Origin: Diplosphaera chodatii | Lineage: Eukaryota; Chlorophyta; Trebouxiophyceae; Prasiolales; Stichococcaceae | Direction of reading: 5' to 3' | NCBI GenBank assembly: GCA_032358165.1 | Contig: JAALGY010000057.1 | Location: 2,542,001-2,606,000 of the forward strand | DNA: 64,000 bases | Part shown: positions 36,101 through 48,100 of the stretch, in pieces | How the letters are laid out: every line of letters starts with the position of its first letter | Numbering within the stretch: position 1 is the stretch's first letter | Position numbers and translations under genes: made by a program | Notes under the pieces: generated by a model | Databases searched by the model: none | What the model was told of the DNA's origin: nothing | The model's input: only the letters and a program-made list of their open reading frames with translations

Positions 36101-37319
36101 GGGGGTGAGGCAGGCCAAGCAGGAGGGCCGCACCCCGAAGGTGGACACGGTCGAGGAGGCGGCCGCTCCCGCGCGTGAATACGAGTTCCAGCCGCAGGCA
36201 AGCGTGCAATCGATGTACCTATGATGTGTGTCGACCGAAGGCAACTACTTCGTGAGGTGTACCAACTCAAGTGTATGCAGCCATGCATTTGTGCAGCTGA
36301 TATCTACACCATGTAGTGGATGATGTGTTCACCAACCAGAGGCTGATATGACCACCAGGCCTGTTCGGTGCAGCAGGTTGCACTTGCGTCCCAGTCCTTG
36401 CGTGCCGAGCGCGGGCTGCTGCTTGTTTGCAGGAGGAGCAGCTGCTGGAGCTGGTGATGAATGGCATGCGGGTGGCCGGCATTGCGTTGGCGCTGCAGGC
36501 GTTGTCGACGGTTGCCCTAGGTAACAGTGCAACTATACTTCGATCGTGTTTTGAGATCCGAATGATGAGATGCTTGGGCTGCCTGTGGCAAGCCCGAAGT
36601 CAGCCCAGAGGCTTCACACCCTCCACCAGGGCGCACCTGGACCACGTACAAATTGGTGCGATGAGATTTGCCGCTGAACTTCCTTCCTGGGTCATGTGCG
36701 CAGCGGTTGCGACGCTGGTGCATGCCGGCGGCTGGCTGGAGCTGGGCTGGGACGCCTGGAACTTCGGCTTCCACCTTACAGACCAGGTGCCCCTGCTGTG
36801 GGAGTTAGTAACTTCACGCACAAAATGGTGTAAACACAGGGTTAGACACCGGGACAGACATGTTTTCTTGGATAGTGTCAAACGCATTGTCACCCTCTGC
36901 ACACGATGATTCTCCCTGCAGGCATGGCGCGCAGCGCTGTTGTTTGTGGCAGCTGGCTTCTTCTGCCGGGCCATCACCTCAGCAGGGCACGACATCGAGA
37001 ATCTTATCACCGCCCTGGGCGAGCGTGGGCTAGGTGACATTGCCAGCCCTGCGTCACCTCTAATTTGTGTTCCTTTTAAGAACAGGCAGCGTTGCCCCTG
37101 TCCAGTGTGCGCAGCTCGCTGGAACATTGACGGATGCTCTCATGCGCTCAGAGTTCTACGTGGTGCCGGGGGCACGCCGTCAGATGCCGTGCAAATGTCG
37201 TGCCTGCAGGCGGGCTGTTCAAACAGACGCAGCACATCACGAAGGGAGTCGCCACCGGCCTTGTCATTGGCTGGGCAGTGAGCGGGTACAAAGTAGCGAA
37301 GCAAGTCGGCTGGATCTGA
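33110..37319 (+). CDS. Unrecognised polytopic membrane protein with helical N-terminal region
   Basis: Start uncertain. ATG 33110 gives an Ala/Arg-rich leader (LPAALAPATRVAARASEQAT) that could be an organelle transit peptide; a 52-nt intron would join it to CQAAQKAGAALRYPQSFAEA. Next come amphipathic, charged helices: RARQTAQRAREHISSAGEDV, REAVDVVRNSDNGLGAVTEK, VEEVQDSFEHAQ, EEAREAVASPVEAIADSLDE. Membrane exons follow: VTGIRGCAVASGAVAVLEIL (34445); DAVLIVGGVHINNFAVILDY with GLTSVLLFMAAKSFKRVL (34690-34800); LLQLGFVFMQASTITASMGV (35040); LVTWVTGISAVAAGVRAVAL (35340); ALNVVGGLVLPLTVAGEEQK (35750); an acidic/basic loop KEEEGAQREPEGVRQAKQEG (36065-36190); LVMNGMRVAGIALALQALST (36455); ALLFVAAGFFCRAITSAGHD (36935); GLFKQTQHITKGVATGLVIG (37215), ending VAKQVGWI-stop. 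No family recognised. It converges with another unknown membrane-protein gene. Confidence 0.65.
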
Positions 37320-37795
37320 GCGACGCCACGACTGCGATCGTCACTCATGGCGGTCATGTTCAGAACTGCGGGGATAGGCAGTAACCGGCTGTAACGACAT
37401 CTCGAAGCATGTACAGCCGCTGGTTTGATGTACAGTAAGGACCCATGCGACTGGGCACATGGTCTGGTATGGCAAATAAACTGGATGGAGACCTGCCGGC
37501 TGGGAGTGCAACATGACAGGTGTCGGTCTGCAATACCAGGTACAATGCTGTTGTATTATTCTTGTTGTACAAAATCACGTTCAATTCGCTTCTCCACATG
37601 ATGAAAGCTTCAACTCATTGCCAGGACCACAATGAATATCAACTGAACTTCGCATCTGTTATACACTGTCATCAGCAGATACAGTACCAGCACAAATTCC
37701 TAACATAGTGTCAACGCTAGCAGTAACGCAATACAGCAATAAAATGACCCTCGGCTGCATATGTACATCCTCTTCCCAGACCACCTGCCGCATCG
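37320..37795. other. Convergent 3' interval
   Basis: 476 bp between two stop codons, AT-richer than its surroundings; 3' UTRs expected. Contains TGTAA at 37390-37394. No gene seen. Confidence 0.45.
37390..37394 (+). terminator. TGTAA polyadenylation signal candidate
   Basis: TGTAA 71 bp after the stop of the plus-strand membrane-protein gene (37319), consistent with the green-algal poly(A) signal. Confidence 0.45.
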
Positions 37796-40700
37796 TTACC
37801 ACGCCAGCATAGTGGCCAGAAAGTCGGGGCGCGAACGCAGAAACAGCGCCGCCTGCAAGGCATGTCAACATGTTGGATACCTGTGGCAATCTCCTGCACG
37901 GGTGCCTGAATGGTTCCTACTTGGCAACTGGGAAGACCAACCCCTCATGGTAGGCAGTCCATGCATTGTGCATGCTTTGTTGACAAGTGCAGCTGTGGCA
38001 CTTTGGCGCCACAGTGGCACCCACCTGCCAGAGCGTGATGGAGCCGCCGAAGATGCTGAGCCAGATGAGGCGGCCCTTCAGGAACTCGGCGCTCTTCTCG
38101 CCCACCCACAGCGCGAAGAAGGTGGCCGCCGTGTTGGAGATCGCCGGCATCCTGTGAAGTTTTCACAGCGTCTGTCCGAGTGCCGTCCCTGCTTGTTGCG
38201 CTCTCCTGTGTGCCAGGATCAGCACGGACAGGCAGCACATCCGTCGCGAGCTGCAAAACTGAACGTGACAGGTGCCGCCGCAGCAATGTTGCAGCTGCAG
38301 CACGAGCACAAAAAGGCCAGCAGCATCGCGGTCGCACCCGTAGATGGAGCCGGCGCCGGCAGAGGCCGCCAGCAGGGCGAGGTAGCCTGCGTTGGTGGCG
38401 AGCCAGCGGCGGTATGCTGCGCGGGCTTCTGGCTCACTGCACAGGTCAGGACCTCAGGAGTCTTATGTTGGGGCAAAGTCTGAAGGGCGCTCATGAAACC
38501 AAGTGATGGATACAGCATCGAAGCTCCCCAATAAGAGTGATCATCCTGCAGGTGTCAGTCACTCCTCAGCCGCAACATTGCGCGATTTGTCATGCGACTC
38601 CTTTCGTAAGCAAGTGCGCGGCCAGACCGCGAAGAAAGAAGCAGAAACTGGGCCGTGGTGACAGATGCACGACGTCTGCAGACTTCCCACTGCCCACACG
38701 CCGTCTACCTCACTGAATGTGTTGCAACACCACACCTGTCGCGGCTGCTGCCCCACTGATTGTAGTACAGGCTGCAGCGGATCAGGCCCGCCAGAAACAG
38801 CGTGATGCCGCCCAGGCACGACAACCCCAGCCGGAAGGGGTCGATGTACCGGCTGTCCACATTGCCGGCCTGCAGTTGCAACACACCCTGCTGACCACCC
38901 AACACCTGGGTCGCAATGGACGCAGCACCATGCAGGGCGGTGAGCATCTGCTGGCAAGCCTCGCTGCACGTGCACAGCAGCCGTTGTCACACACGACAGG
39001 GTGGCCAGTATGGTGTACAAGGATGGCGTCATGAGCACAGCGTGTGGACACTGACCAGCCAGCCAGCCAGCCAGCCAGCCAGACTGAACGCACCCGCATG
39101 CCGATGAGAGCCGACAGCACAACTGCTGCGGTTGCAGCAGCGCGGGCCATACTGTCCTTGCCGTCGAAGCCGATGTACCTGACAGTATCACAAGCGGCAA
39201 CAGATCTCTGTGTTTGCTGGGATGGGTATTGTCACATGAGTTCAGACATTGGCGCTGCAAGCAATTGTATGCAGTGAGGTAGCCGGTTGCTTGCTGCAGT
39301 TCTGGAGTCGTGCGGACGCACCAGCACAGCCCTGTGGGCAAGATGCTGAAGCCGACTGCGGAGTACAGCGCAGCCGCCGCGCCAAAGCCCAGCAGCCCGC
39401 TCTGGTACGTCACGGCCGTGGGTGCCAGCACCTGGACAGCGGCTTGAAGCGGCTGCAGCTCCTTGCGTAAGGATGATTGTGTACACAAGGGCAGCTAATG
39501 AAGCAGTCCATGCAGCCATAAACCAGCCCCTGATCCATGCCTACCAGGCACAGGTAGGCATTCAGGACTGCCGAGAAGGTGGAAGCATCGCCGGAGGCCT
39601 CCCCAAGGTGGCGCCTGGTGCTGCAGAAGAAGGCTGGCAGCGCCAGCGCGCACCCTGTAGCGGCGATCAGGCCGGCGCTGTCCGCCGGATACCGCTGCGC
39701 TGCACCTGGTGTCAGCAACACAGGAGTCCCTTGGCATTTCTGGTGGGGATTGGAGTTTAGGGTGTGAACATTCGGTACTGGGACAAACCCTGCGCTGCGA
39801 GCTGTGTGCCAGCTGTGTGCCACTGCCCTGCGCACCTGGCAGGCATTGATGTATATTGATGATCATGTATAAACCATGCGGTCGCACCTATGATGTACAG
39901 GCAGCAGCCGTAGGCGAGCGCCTCCCACAGCGGCTCGGCCGCCGTGGCGACCCGCACCGCAACTGCTGCTGCCCGCTCCAGCAGGCGGACCGCAAACTGC
40001 ATGCAGCATTGCATGGCCACGCCAATGGTGAGGCCCTGACTGCGCTCTGTTGTGGCGCTCTGGCCACTCCTGTGAAGTGCGGCCGACACTGGAAATGCAG
40101 ATGAACGCAGATTCTCCTGCATGCAGGTTCCGTGGTGCAATACACCAAGGAATATGCAGAACCTGTACAGTCCATCACGAGCTCCTGCTTCTGAGCTGTA
40201 GTATCCAGATGCCTGATGCCGGGAGCCACTGGCCACCTCACCGCCACAGCTGGCTGGCAGACGATGGCGATGACCGGGCCCACGGAGATGGTGAGGCCGA
40301 CGATAGCGCCCGCCCACATGATGTTCACGAAGCTGAGGGCGCCTGCCAGCCTGGATGCCACACCGCGGCGCGCCTCAAACTCCTGTGGCGTATCGCGTAA
40401 GGAGGTCATGGTCATGGTCAGGTCAACAGGAGATGCTTCCACCCTGCCATCCACTGTGGTCATGTGCAGCAGCTTGTTCACGGGCTCACCGTGAGGCGGC
40501 CGCCCAGCTGCAGCAGGTCATCGGGGCTCAGCTGCTGCGCAGGCACCCGCAGGATGGCTGCCGCCTCCTGCAGTGCTCCTGCCGCGGCAGCGCCACCTTG
40601 ACTGCCTGCACACATTGAGTGCCGCACAAATCACAGTGGTGATCTCAGAGGTCACAGGCGTCAGTCCGATGCTGATGGGTTGTGGTGGTGCCTTTGCACA

Positions 40701-41385
40701 AGGCGCTTGCTGGGGTTGAACGTGCCGCCTGTAGCAATGTAGTGCCTGAGGAAGAGGAGGCAGAGGAATGGTAGTCCTGCAGCGCACCCTGCGAAGCTTC
40801 AACATGGCTGGCAAGGCGCCCCAGCTGCCAGGCTGCCGACATCGACTTGGGCAGCTTGTGCAGCAGGGTCTGTGCCCTGCAGCGATGCGGCGCAGGTATC
40901 TGGCGTCAGGGCTCCACAGGACCTTGTGCCGTCATGTGTGCACAGTAAAATTCTAATGAAGTCGGCAGTGGGACTGCGCACACCCTGTTAGGTGCCGCCA
41001 TCATTAATGACTTCGCGGTGGGCAAGTGATGCGTGTGCTCGAGGGGTTTTGGCTGATCGCACCCTGTAGCAGCAGGCCCGCCAAGCAACCAGGAGTAGCG
41101 GGGCTTCGGCAGCGCTGCTGCAAACTGCTGTGGCGCTGCTGCTGCCCACCAGCAGCCGCCAATGAAGAGCGCGGGGCACAGCAGCCACTGCATGATGCGC
41201 AGCGGCGTGACCGTGTGCTGCTGTAGCCGCTCCAATTCTGGGAGCTCGCCTGTTGTGGTGGCGTTCTGTGGTATGAAGTCTTCGGTTGGCTCCGCACCAG
41301 GTACTGCTTGGGTTGGCTCCGCACCAGGCACCGCCTCGGGCGGCTTGGCACCCTCAGCCGGACCAGCTCCATCATTGCCTGACAT
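37796..41385 (-). CDS. Unrecognised multi-spanning membrane protein
   Basis: Start 41385 gives MSGNDGAGPAEGAKPPEAVP, a Pro/Glu-rich cytosolic tail with a nine-residue tandem repeat, then ELPELERLQQHTVTPLRIMQ and helix WLLCPALFIGGCWWAAAAPQ. Later exons: WQLGRLASHVEASQGALQDY; GALQEAAAILRVPAQQLSPD with DLLQLGGRLT (about 40590-40495); LAGALSFVNIMWAGAIVGLT with ISVGPVIAIVCQPAVAV (about 40350-40240); RLLERAAAVAVRVATAAEPL with WEALAYGCCLYIIGA (about 39990-39885); YPADSAGLIAATGCALALPA (about 39690); VTYQSGLLGFGAAAALYSAV (about 39410); MARAAATAAVVLSALIGMRV (about 39150); FRLGLSCLGGITLFLAGLIR (about 38845-38770); NAGYLALLAA (about 38400); TAATFFALWVGEKSAEFLKG with LIWLSIFGGSITLWQ (about 38145-38025); and FLRSRPDFLATMLAW-stop at 37796. 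About ten helices. Not assigned to a family. Confidence 0.68.
39055..39082. repeat. (CCAG)7 microsatellite
   Basis: Seven perfect CCAG units in an intron of the minus-strand membrane-protein gene; likely length-polymorphic. Confidence 0.95.
41284..41337. repeat. 27-bp coding tandem repeat (two units)
   Basis: Units 41284-41310 and 41311-41337 encode AVPGAEPTQ / AVPGAEPTE-like nonapeptides near the N-terminus of the minus-strand membrane protein. In-frame, with few differences between units. Confidence 0.9.
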
Positions 41386-42125
41386 TGTAGCTTGAGCTAA
41401 TTGCTCGAACGGGCTCACTAAATACGCTGGGTCCGGCAGCCAAATGCTTGTTGATGACGGTGCGGTGGGCACTGGGAACTTTGCTGCTGCATGCCACCCT
41501 CACGGGTTTGATTTGACGGATGGCACGCTGCAGGCAATCAGATCAGTTTGCAAACACTTTCACGTCGACCTTCGGGTTAGCGTGTGGACGGGGCCTTGCA
41601 ACTTCAAGGTATGTGCGACAGGCTGGCTCCCAGACCTAGAGTCAGGCAAACAGGTGTCTTGAATGATGCTGTGTCCTGCAGCACCTCTCTGTCAATGTAC
41701 ACGAGACAGTGTTCCAGCGCGCACAGACCTGTGCAACTGCACAGCCTGAGCAAAGCATCGTCTGTGATGGATGACCTACGGGCAAGTGGTGCACCCACGT
41801 GAGTCCAGTCAGCCTCAGTGCTCAGCTGCTCACACACTTGCATGCCAAGGCACATGTAGCAGGTGGCAGCAGCATCGCTTGCTCATCGTCTATGAAAGTG
41901 AAAGGGCGAGGAGGTGTATGCACACTCAATCAAGCCAGCTTCTGCTACGGGTGTATCGCAAGGGCAAGCCAATGTCCATTGGATTTAGGCCCGGCGCTAG
42001 AATGCACAGCTTCTGTGGTCCGTCCCTTCGTCACGTAAAGCTGAAGCGCAGAGGTGTCATCATGCAGTAGAAGAACTTTGGCACATCTTGGAACCCAAGT
42101 GCTGAACAGTATGACGGCAAACCCC
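41386..42125. other. Spacer between GLG1-like gene and membrane-protein gene
   Basis: 740 bp between two minus-strand genes. Short frames on both strands (for example 41444-41662 plus) have no recognisable similarity. It should hold the GLG1-like 3' UTR and the promoter of the membrane-protein gene. Confidence 0.4.
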
Positions 42126-45100
42126 TCAGGCATCGGCATCGCGGGAGGCCACCACAGTGTACGGCCTCCGCGGCAACAGCAGCCGCCGGAGGCCGGCATA
42201 TGCCCCAATGATTGCGACCATCGCCATTGCCGCCATCGCAGCTGCAGCGACCCACCCGCTGAGCGTGATAACAGCAGCACCTTGCGCCTGCAGTGGCCAG
42301 CAGGAGACACAATTGGTTCACGATGTGAACCCCTGTGTGTTGTGACATCAAGGGTCAGACCCTCACCCAGGTGCATCACCAAACTTGATGCAACTCGATG
42401 CAAGCATCGTCGATTCGTGTATTGCTGGTACCACAACTTCAGGACCTGCAACCGACTGCTGGACTGTGGCAGTGAAGATGCTGGCAAGAGCGACGCAACA
42501 CACCTCGGGGTTCACCATCCTGGCCTTCACGAGCGCTGCGTTGGCAGCGACAGCGGCGCGGGCCTTGGCCTGCAGCTCTGCAATCTTCACCTGCACCGCC
42601 CGCTGCGCTGTGCCCGCTGTGAGCTCCGCCCTCGCGTCCTGCAACAAGTGCAATGGGCGTTGGCTGACGCCCAGCCGACGCTCAGCGCCTGGCGCAGGGG
42701 ATCTTCGCTTACAGGCAGCACGAAGACGGCTCAGATGTAGTGCGCACCAGGGGGGCCGCCGCCATGACGAGCTCCCGGCACTCGGCGTCCAGCTGCGAGC
42801 CCTTGGCCAGGCTCCTGGCCAGGCAGCGGCCCACGGCGCCGATGCTGAACACGCCGCGCTTGTGGCGGCTGGCCTCCGCCCCGCACAGCTGCCCGACGGT
42901 CGAGTCGCAGGCCTCTGTGAGCGCCGCCCCTGCAGGCGAGGTGGCCGACTCAAGTTCACCTGGCCCGCCATGAGACTGCTGCAGGCACCAGGGGTGGTTG
43001 GCGCTAGCGGCCCTGGTTGTGACCATCAGCCTCGGTCCAACATGCCGTTTCAAAAACGTTCACATGGTGTGCCTCCACCTACGGAGGCCACGTAGGTTGT
43101 CTGCCTGGCCAAAACAAATATACCACAGGGTGGTGGCGAACAGCACCTGGCGTGTACTCCCACAGGGCCATGCGAGCGGCGCGGCTGACCTCTGTCTCGC
43201 AAACGCCGCCCAGGTCGTCCAGCTGTGACAGCAGGCACTTCATCACCGCCGCTCGCCTGTGCACCTGGCCCTGCAGCAGCACATGCAATTACTGCTGTTA
43301 CTTCGCTGTGCACTGGTGTATGTATTGCTGCTCTCAAGTCGACACTGGGTGCAAAGGGGCCACGACCAGCGTGGGAATTAAAACGGCGCTATGCACAATG
43401 TCAGCTTTTTCTCAAGGTCAGACTCGGCCTTTATTGCCCGCATGTGCCGCCTGTTGCAGAGAGCGCAAGGCCTGCGCTGCGAGTAGCTACAGCTGGCGCA
43501 GCCCTCACTCCTGTGCTGAAGGATTGCAAGCTTGTTGGTACCTGAGCATCCTTGCACAACAGGTCGATGTCTTCGCCGCAGGAAGACGCGATGCCATAGT
43601 CCTCATGCCAGTCGGACTGCATCGCCGCCTCTCGCATGCCCACTTGCGCCAGGCACTCCTGCCCAAAGTCTGGCTGCACCAGGTTCTCCTGCAGGCACTT
43701 CATGATGCGGCCACGGCCTGCAAGGCAGGTTGAACTTACCACATATATCTGTTAGTGTGTATATTGGTACATCTGCTGCAAGCATGATGGGGTTTGGACG
43801 CAGGTGCATCATAGTGATGCAACATGCACCCCATAAGATTGCAATGCATATCACCCAGAGACTTGTGGCAAGCCACATGTCACTTCACACAGCAACGGGT
43901 GTGAGGCTTTCCGCGAACACCGCACAAGTCGATGCACTGGGGTGGCACGAGGCCAGCCAAGCTGCACCTGGCTTGACGTCGGCGCAGTACACAGCGATCT
44001 CCTGTGAACACAGCTTCCGCAGCTTGGGCCGCAGCCGCACATCCTGCAGTGTGAGCTCTCGACACGCTCAGTTTGCAAGGATCCTCTCGCCACAGGTGTC
44101 GACTGTGCCGTTTTGCACCTTGATGCCGGCACGTTGAAGAGGAGGTGTGTGCAGCACTGCATGCATGTGCATGGGTGATGATAGGAACCTGGGTACTTGT
44201 TCTGAGTGGGTCTTGGACATCAGCACGCCCACCTGAGCCTGCATGATGGTCAGGTGCAGCTCCTCCTTCCGGCAATCGGGCGACAGCTGTGCTGTGTGCT
44301 GTCGCAGGCAGTCGTGCACGCGACCCTCGCCTGCATTGCGCGATGGGTTTTACTGAAGCCTAGTCTCTACAGACAAGACTACAGCTGTTGCCTTGCTTCC
44401 ACACGGCTGCCCTGTCGAGGTGCTATGTGACATGACGATACTGCCAGCTACCTTTCATGACCTTCTTGCAGAACTTGTTCACATCCTCTCGGCACGTCTC
44501 CGCCAGGAGCACGTCGTTTCGGTAGTCGAACACCTGCAGCGCAATGTGGCGGGTTCCAATGACACTGCCAAGCCTGAGAAGTGTGAGGCTGCTGGCGCGC
44601 TGCATCACGCACGTGTCGAAGGCCTCGCGTAAGGTTGACATTGACCACCTACTGGTCGTTCGGGCCCCACCTCCATCTTCTCGAAGTAGAAGACCTCGCT
44701 CCGGCATGCCTTGCTGCGGATCTGCTCGGAGTTGTCGGTGAGGCAGCGCAGCGCGCGGCCCCCGCATGCGTGCTTGGTCGCCTCCTTGCAGACATCGGGG
44801 CACAGGGTGGCCAGGTCGTCTTTGCAGGAGTCCCGCAGCCGGAAGTTCAGCCTGCATGCATGCACATTGCGAGTGACTGTAAGAACTGGAGTGCTGCATG
44901 CGCCGGGGTGCATGGGGCCCAGCCCTGTGTCTTAGCAAGCCATGCAGCCAGAGAGTGGCGGAACGGAGCTGCCGAAAGTCCAAGGATGGCAGGCAGGTGC
45001 AACAGATCCTGGTGTCAGCGGTAAGTGGGTGATTCTAGGTTACAAGGCAGCAATGCTGTCCTGTGAGCAGGTAGGTTGCCTCAAATTGATCCAACTTGAT

Positions 45101-48100
45101 TGCTCATTGCCTGGTGGGAACTCGTTATTCAGCTGCACCTGTAGTCTGTCGAAGATCGCTCTGTGTCGGCAACAACCTTGTCTCGGCACTCCCCGCCCAT
45201 TGCTGCATCGTCCAGATTGTCCTGTCAAGCCAAAACATGCAGAGCTTGGCTTTGTCTGCACCCAAAGCTGGGGTACTGCATGATGCAGATCAGAGGGCTT
45301 GTGAGACTTGCTAAGTAAAATGAGGTTGCAAGCGCGACTCTGGCTGTCTTGTGAAAGTGTTTTGACAGCAGGGTGCAGACACCAGGAGCACCTGCAGGCA
45401 GCGGATGATGCGGGCATGGCCATGCGGCACGTCCGTACAGAATGCCGAGATCTCTCCAGCGCATGCCGCCTGTTTGGAGAAAGAAAAATTCAGCAGCCGG
45501 CGGACGTATGCCACCTGACCCTCGCCCTCTGCCAACAAGATCCGCGCAAACTGTGTAATCATTTGCACATGTCATCGGCACATGTCTTCAATGAACAACA
45601 ACCCAGAAGGACGAAAATCAGAAGGGTCAGGTGCATCAGCACCACTGGCCACCACCGCCATTTCACGCCTTCCTGCAGTTGTTCCAGCAGTAGATCATCC
45701 CCTACCAATGCAAATCTAGCTGTGAAAAAGATTCGATGGCCACCTTGAGGGGCGCCTTGAAGTCGATGTCCTCTGCCATGTCCTGCTCGAAGTCGAACAG
45801 CGCCGCACGGCAGAAATCCCCCAACTGGTCCCGTCCATCCTGCAGGCACTGGATCACGCGCGCCGAGCCCTGCAGAACAGACGCCAGGGTGAGCGGCAGA
45901 ATAGATGGGCAAGTGCAACTCTCCGGAGGCCATGCGGCCATGCGCAGATCAAGGCTGATGCTGGATCATTTCTGCCTGACGCACCGGCTGGACATTGGGG
46001 CACAGCTGCTTGCGATCATCGGCGCAGTCGTTGGCCAGGGGAAAGTTGAGGCGCACGTCCTCCGACGCCCGCTCCAGGGTGCGGTGCACCTGCACCTGGC
46101 ACTCTGGCACCTGCGGCGTGCAGCAGGTGCAGGGTCTGTTGCAGGAACAGACCCTTGTGATCCATCTTGATTGACCCACGAAGCCCAGGATCCACCTGCT
46201 GCGCAACTCATGGGGTGCACACTTTGACATGTAGATTGGACATGCGCTGGGTCTGCATATCTTGGCAACTCATCCAGCAGTTGCCAGCTACGTGAGCATT
46301 TGGGCGCAAATTACCATGCCAACAAGCATTGCCACTGGAAATGCGTATGTTGAGTCTGATAGGCAGCTCAAGGCCAGTTCCCAGCCTGCACTCGGGCATG
46401 ACATGCAGCGGTAGAGGGTGGAGCTCACCATCAGGTCGTCTCGGAAGTCCTGCAGGCAGCGCACCACCTTGCCGTCATAACCCTGCACGCTGTCCAGCCG
46501 GCTGAGCGGCAGCCCGCACAGCTTCTGGATGTCCTGCTCGCATGCCTGCTCCACGAAACAGTGTGTTTCAGAGTATAAGCAATCGCCACACTGGCAAGAT
46601 ACAGTACAAGTTGTGCAAAAGCAGCCTGAGCACAAGCTGCACAGGTTCAGGATGTCCTGCTAACAAGGTCGTCCAACGGTGGGTGTACACATCATGCAGA
46701 GGCGCTAGGGTGTTCACTACTTCGAAACACCGCCACAGCCCATCATGTCACTCGCCTCACGGCATCATTGTCGGGCAGCTCAACCACTTCACATAACCTT
46801 GTGTGCAGCCACACCCCGCCTCACAGCACCACGCTCCAGTGCCTGCCATGTTGACAGCAGGAAATGGAAGCGTTATGGGGTATGCTTGCCTGCCGCAGGG
46901 ACGCATCCAGCCTGAAGTCCATCGCACGAGCCTCCATGGCTGTCTCCAAGGTTGCGCGGCAATCTGGGCCAAAGCCATTCGTGTTGCGGTGCCCCTCTAG
47001 GCAGTCCATCATGTGCGATTGGCCTGCGCAGCAGGCGGAGGTCGTTGCAGCGACCTGCTGACAGGCCTTGCCCCGTGTTAGGCTCGTGTTCCACGGCTTT
47101 GACCGCTGTCACTCGGGCTTTGTGGCCGCAATGTACAGCAGAAGCGTGAAGCGAACGAGAAGATGACGCGTGGCAAGCTCGCTGAGTCACAAGCATACCT
47201 GGCTCTGCTTGAGCGCAGAAGACCTGCATCTCGCCCGCACACAGCCGCATCAGCTGCACCGACAGCCGCACGTCCCCTGCGTTCTCGACGTCCTGCCGGA
47301 ACAGCTCCTGCTTGCAATCGAACGACACAACCCCCGCATGCTGCCGCTGCACATGCAAGCACACGAAGAAATTTACTGCAGGACAGTGACCCCGTGCACG
47401 CAAACTGCTGGGGATGCAGGCTGGTGCCTGCAATTGTAGCATTATGCACCGCCGCCTGCCATCAGGTGCAGGTGTCTGCCGCCCACAGATGCACACTTGC
47501 TTTGCAATGGCAGCCCCATGATAGCCCTACGCATCGAGCTGGAGTTGTGGCAGGCAAACACAGGCCCTGTCGAGGCATGCATGCAGCGCACCAGGCAATC
47601 CTGGGTGCGTCCCTCGCCGGGCAGCACGTCCGCGCAGTACTTGTCAGCATCACCCTTGCAGTACTGGTCCAGCTGTGCATCCACGCGGAAGTCCTCTGCA
47701 GCCTGCAGGGCGAAGGGTGCGCAAATACGTCGACCGAGTGTCTGCAGGGTGAAGATGCCATGTTGCGGCACAGACACGCTGCACCGGGGTGGCTATGCTG
47801 GGTTCTCGGCTGTCGGCTAGAGTCTCACATCCTGCTGGGTGCGGAACACCTCTGCATGGCAACGCTCACTCAGCTGGTCGCTGACGGTCCTGCAGTGCAG
47901 CCACAGCACATTGAGACCGTGCAGCACCATGGCTGCTGGACCGGTAGGAGCGGCTACAGCAGCTGCAGGAAGGGCATATGGTGCCAGCAGCACCCTGCAT
48001 CACCTGAGGCATGCTAGCACTGCGCCGTAATTCCTGCCGTGCTTTCTGCAGAAGCGCCTTGCATCCCGTGTGCATGCTCTCGCTGTAGCCCGCACCAACA

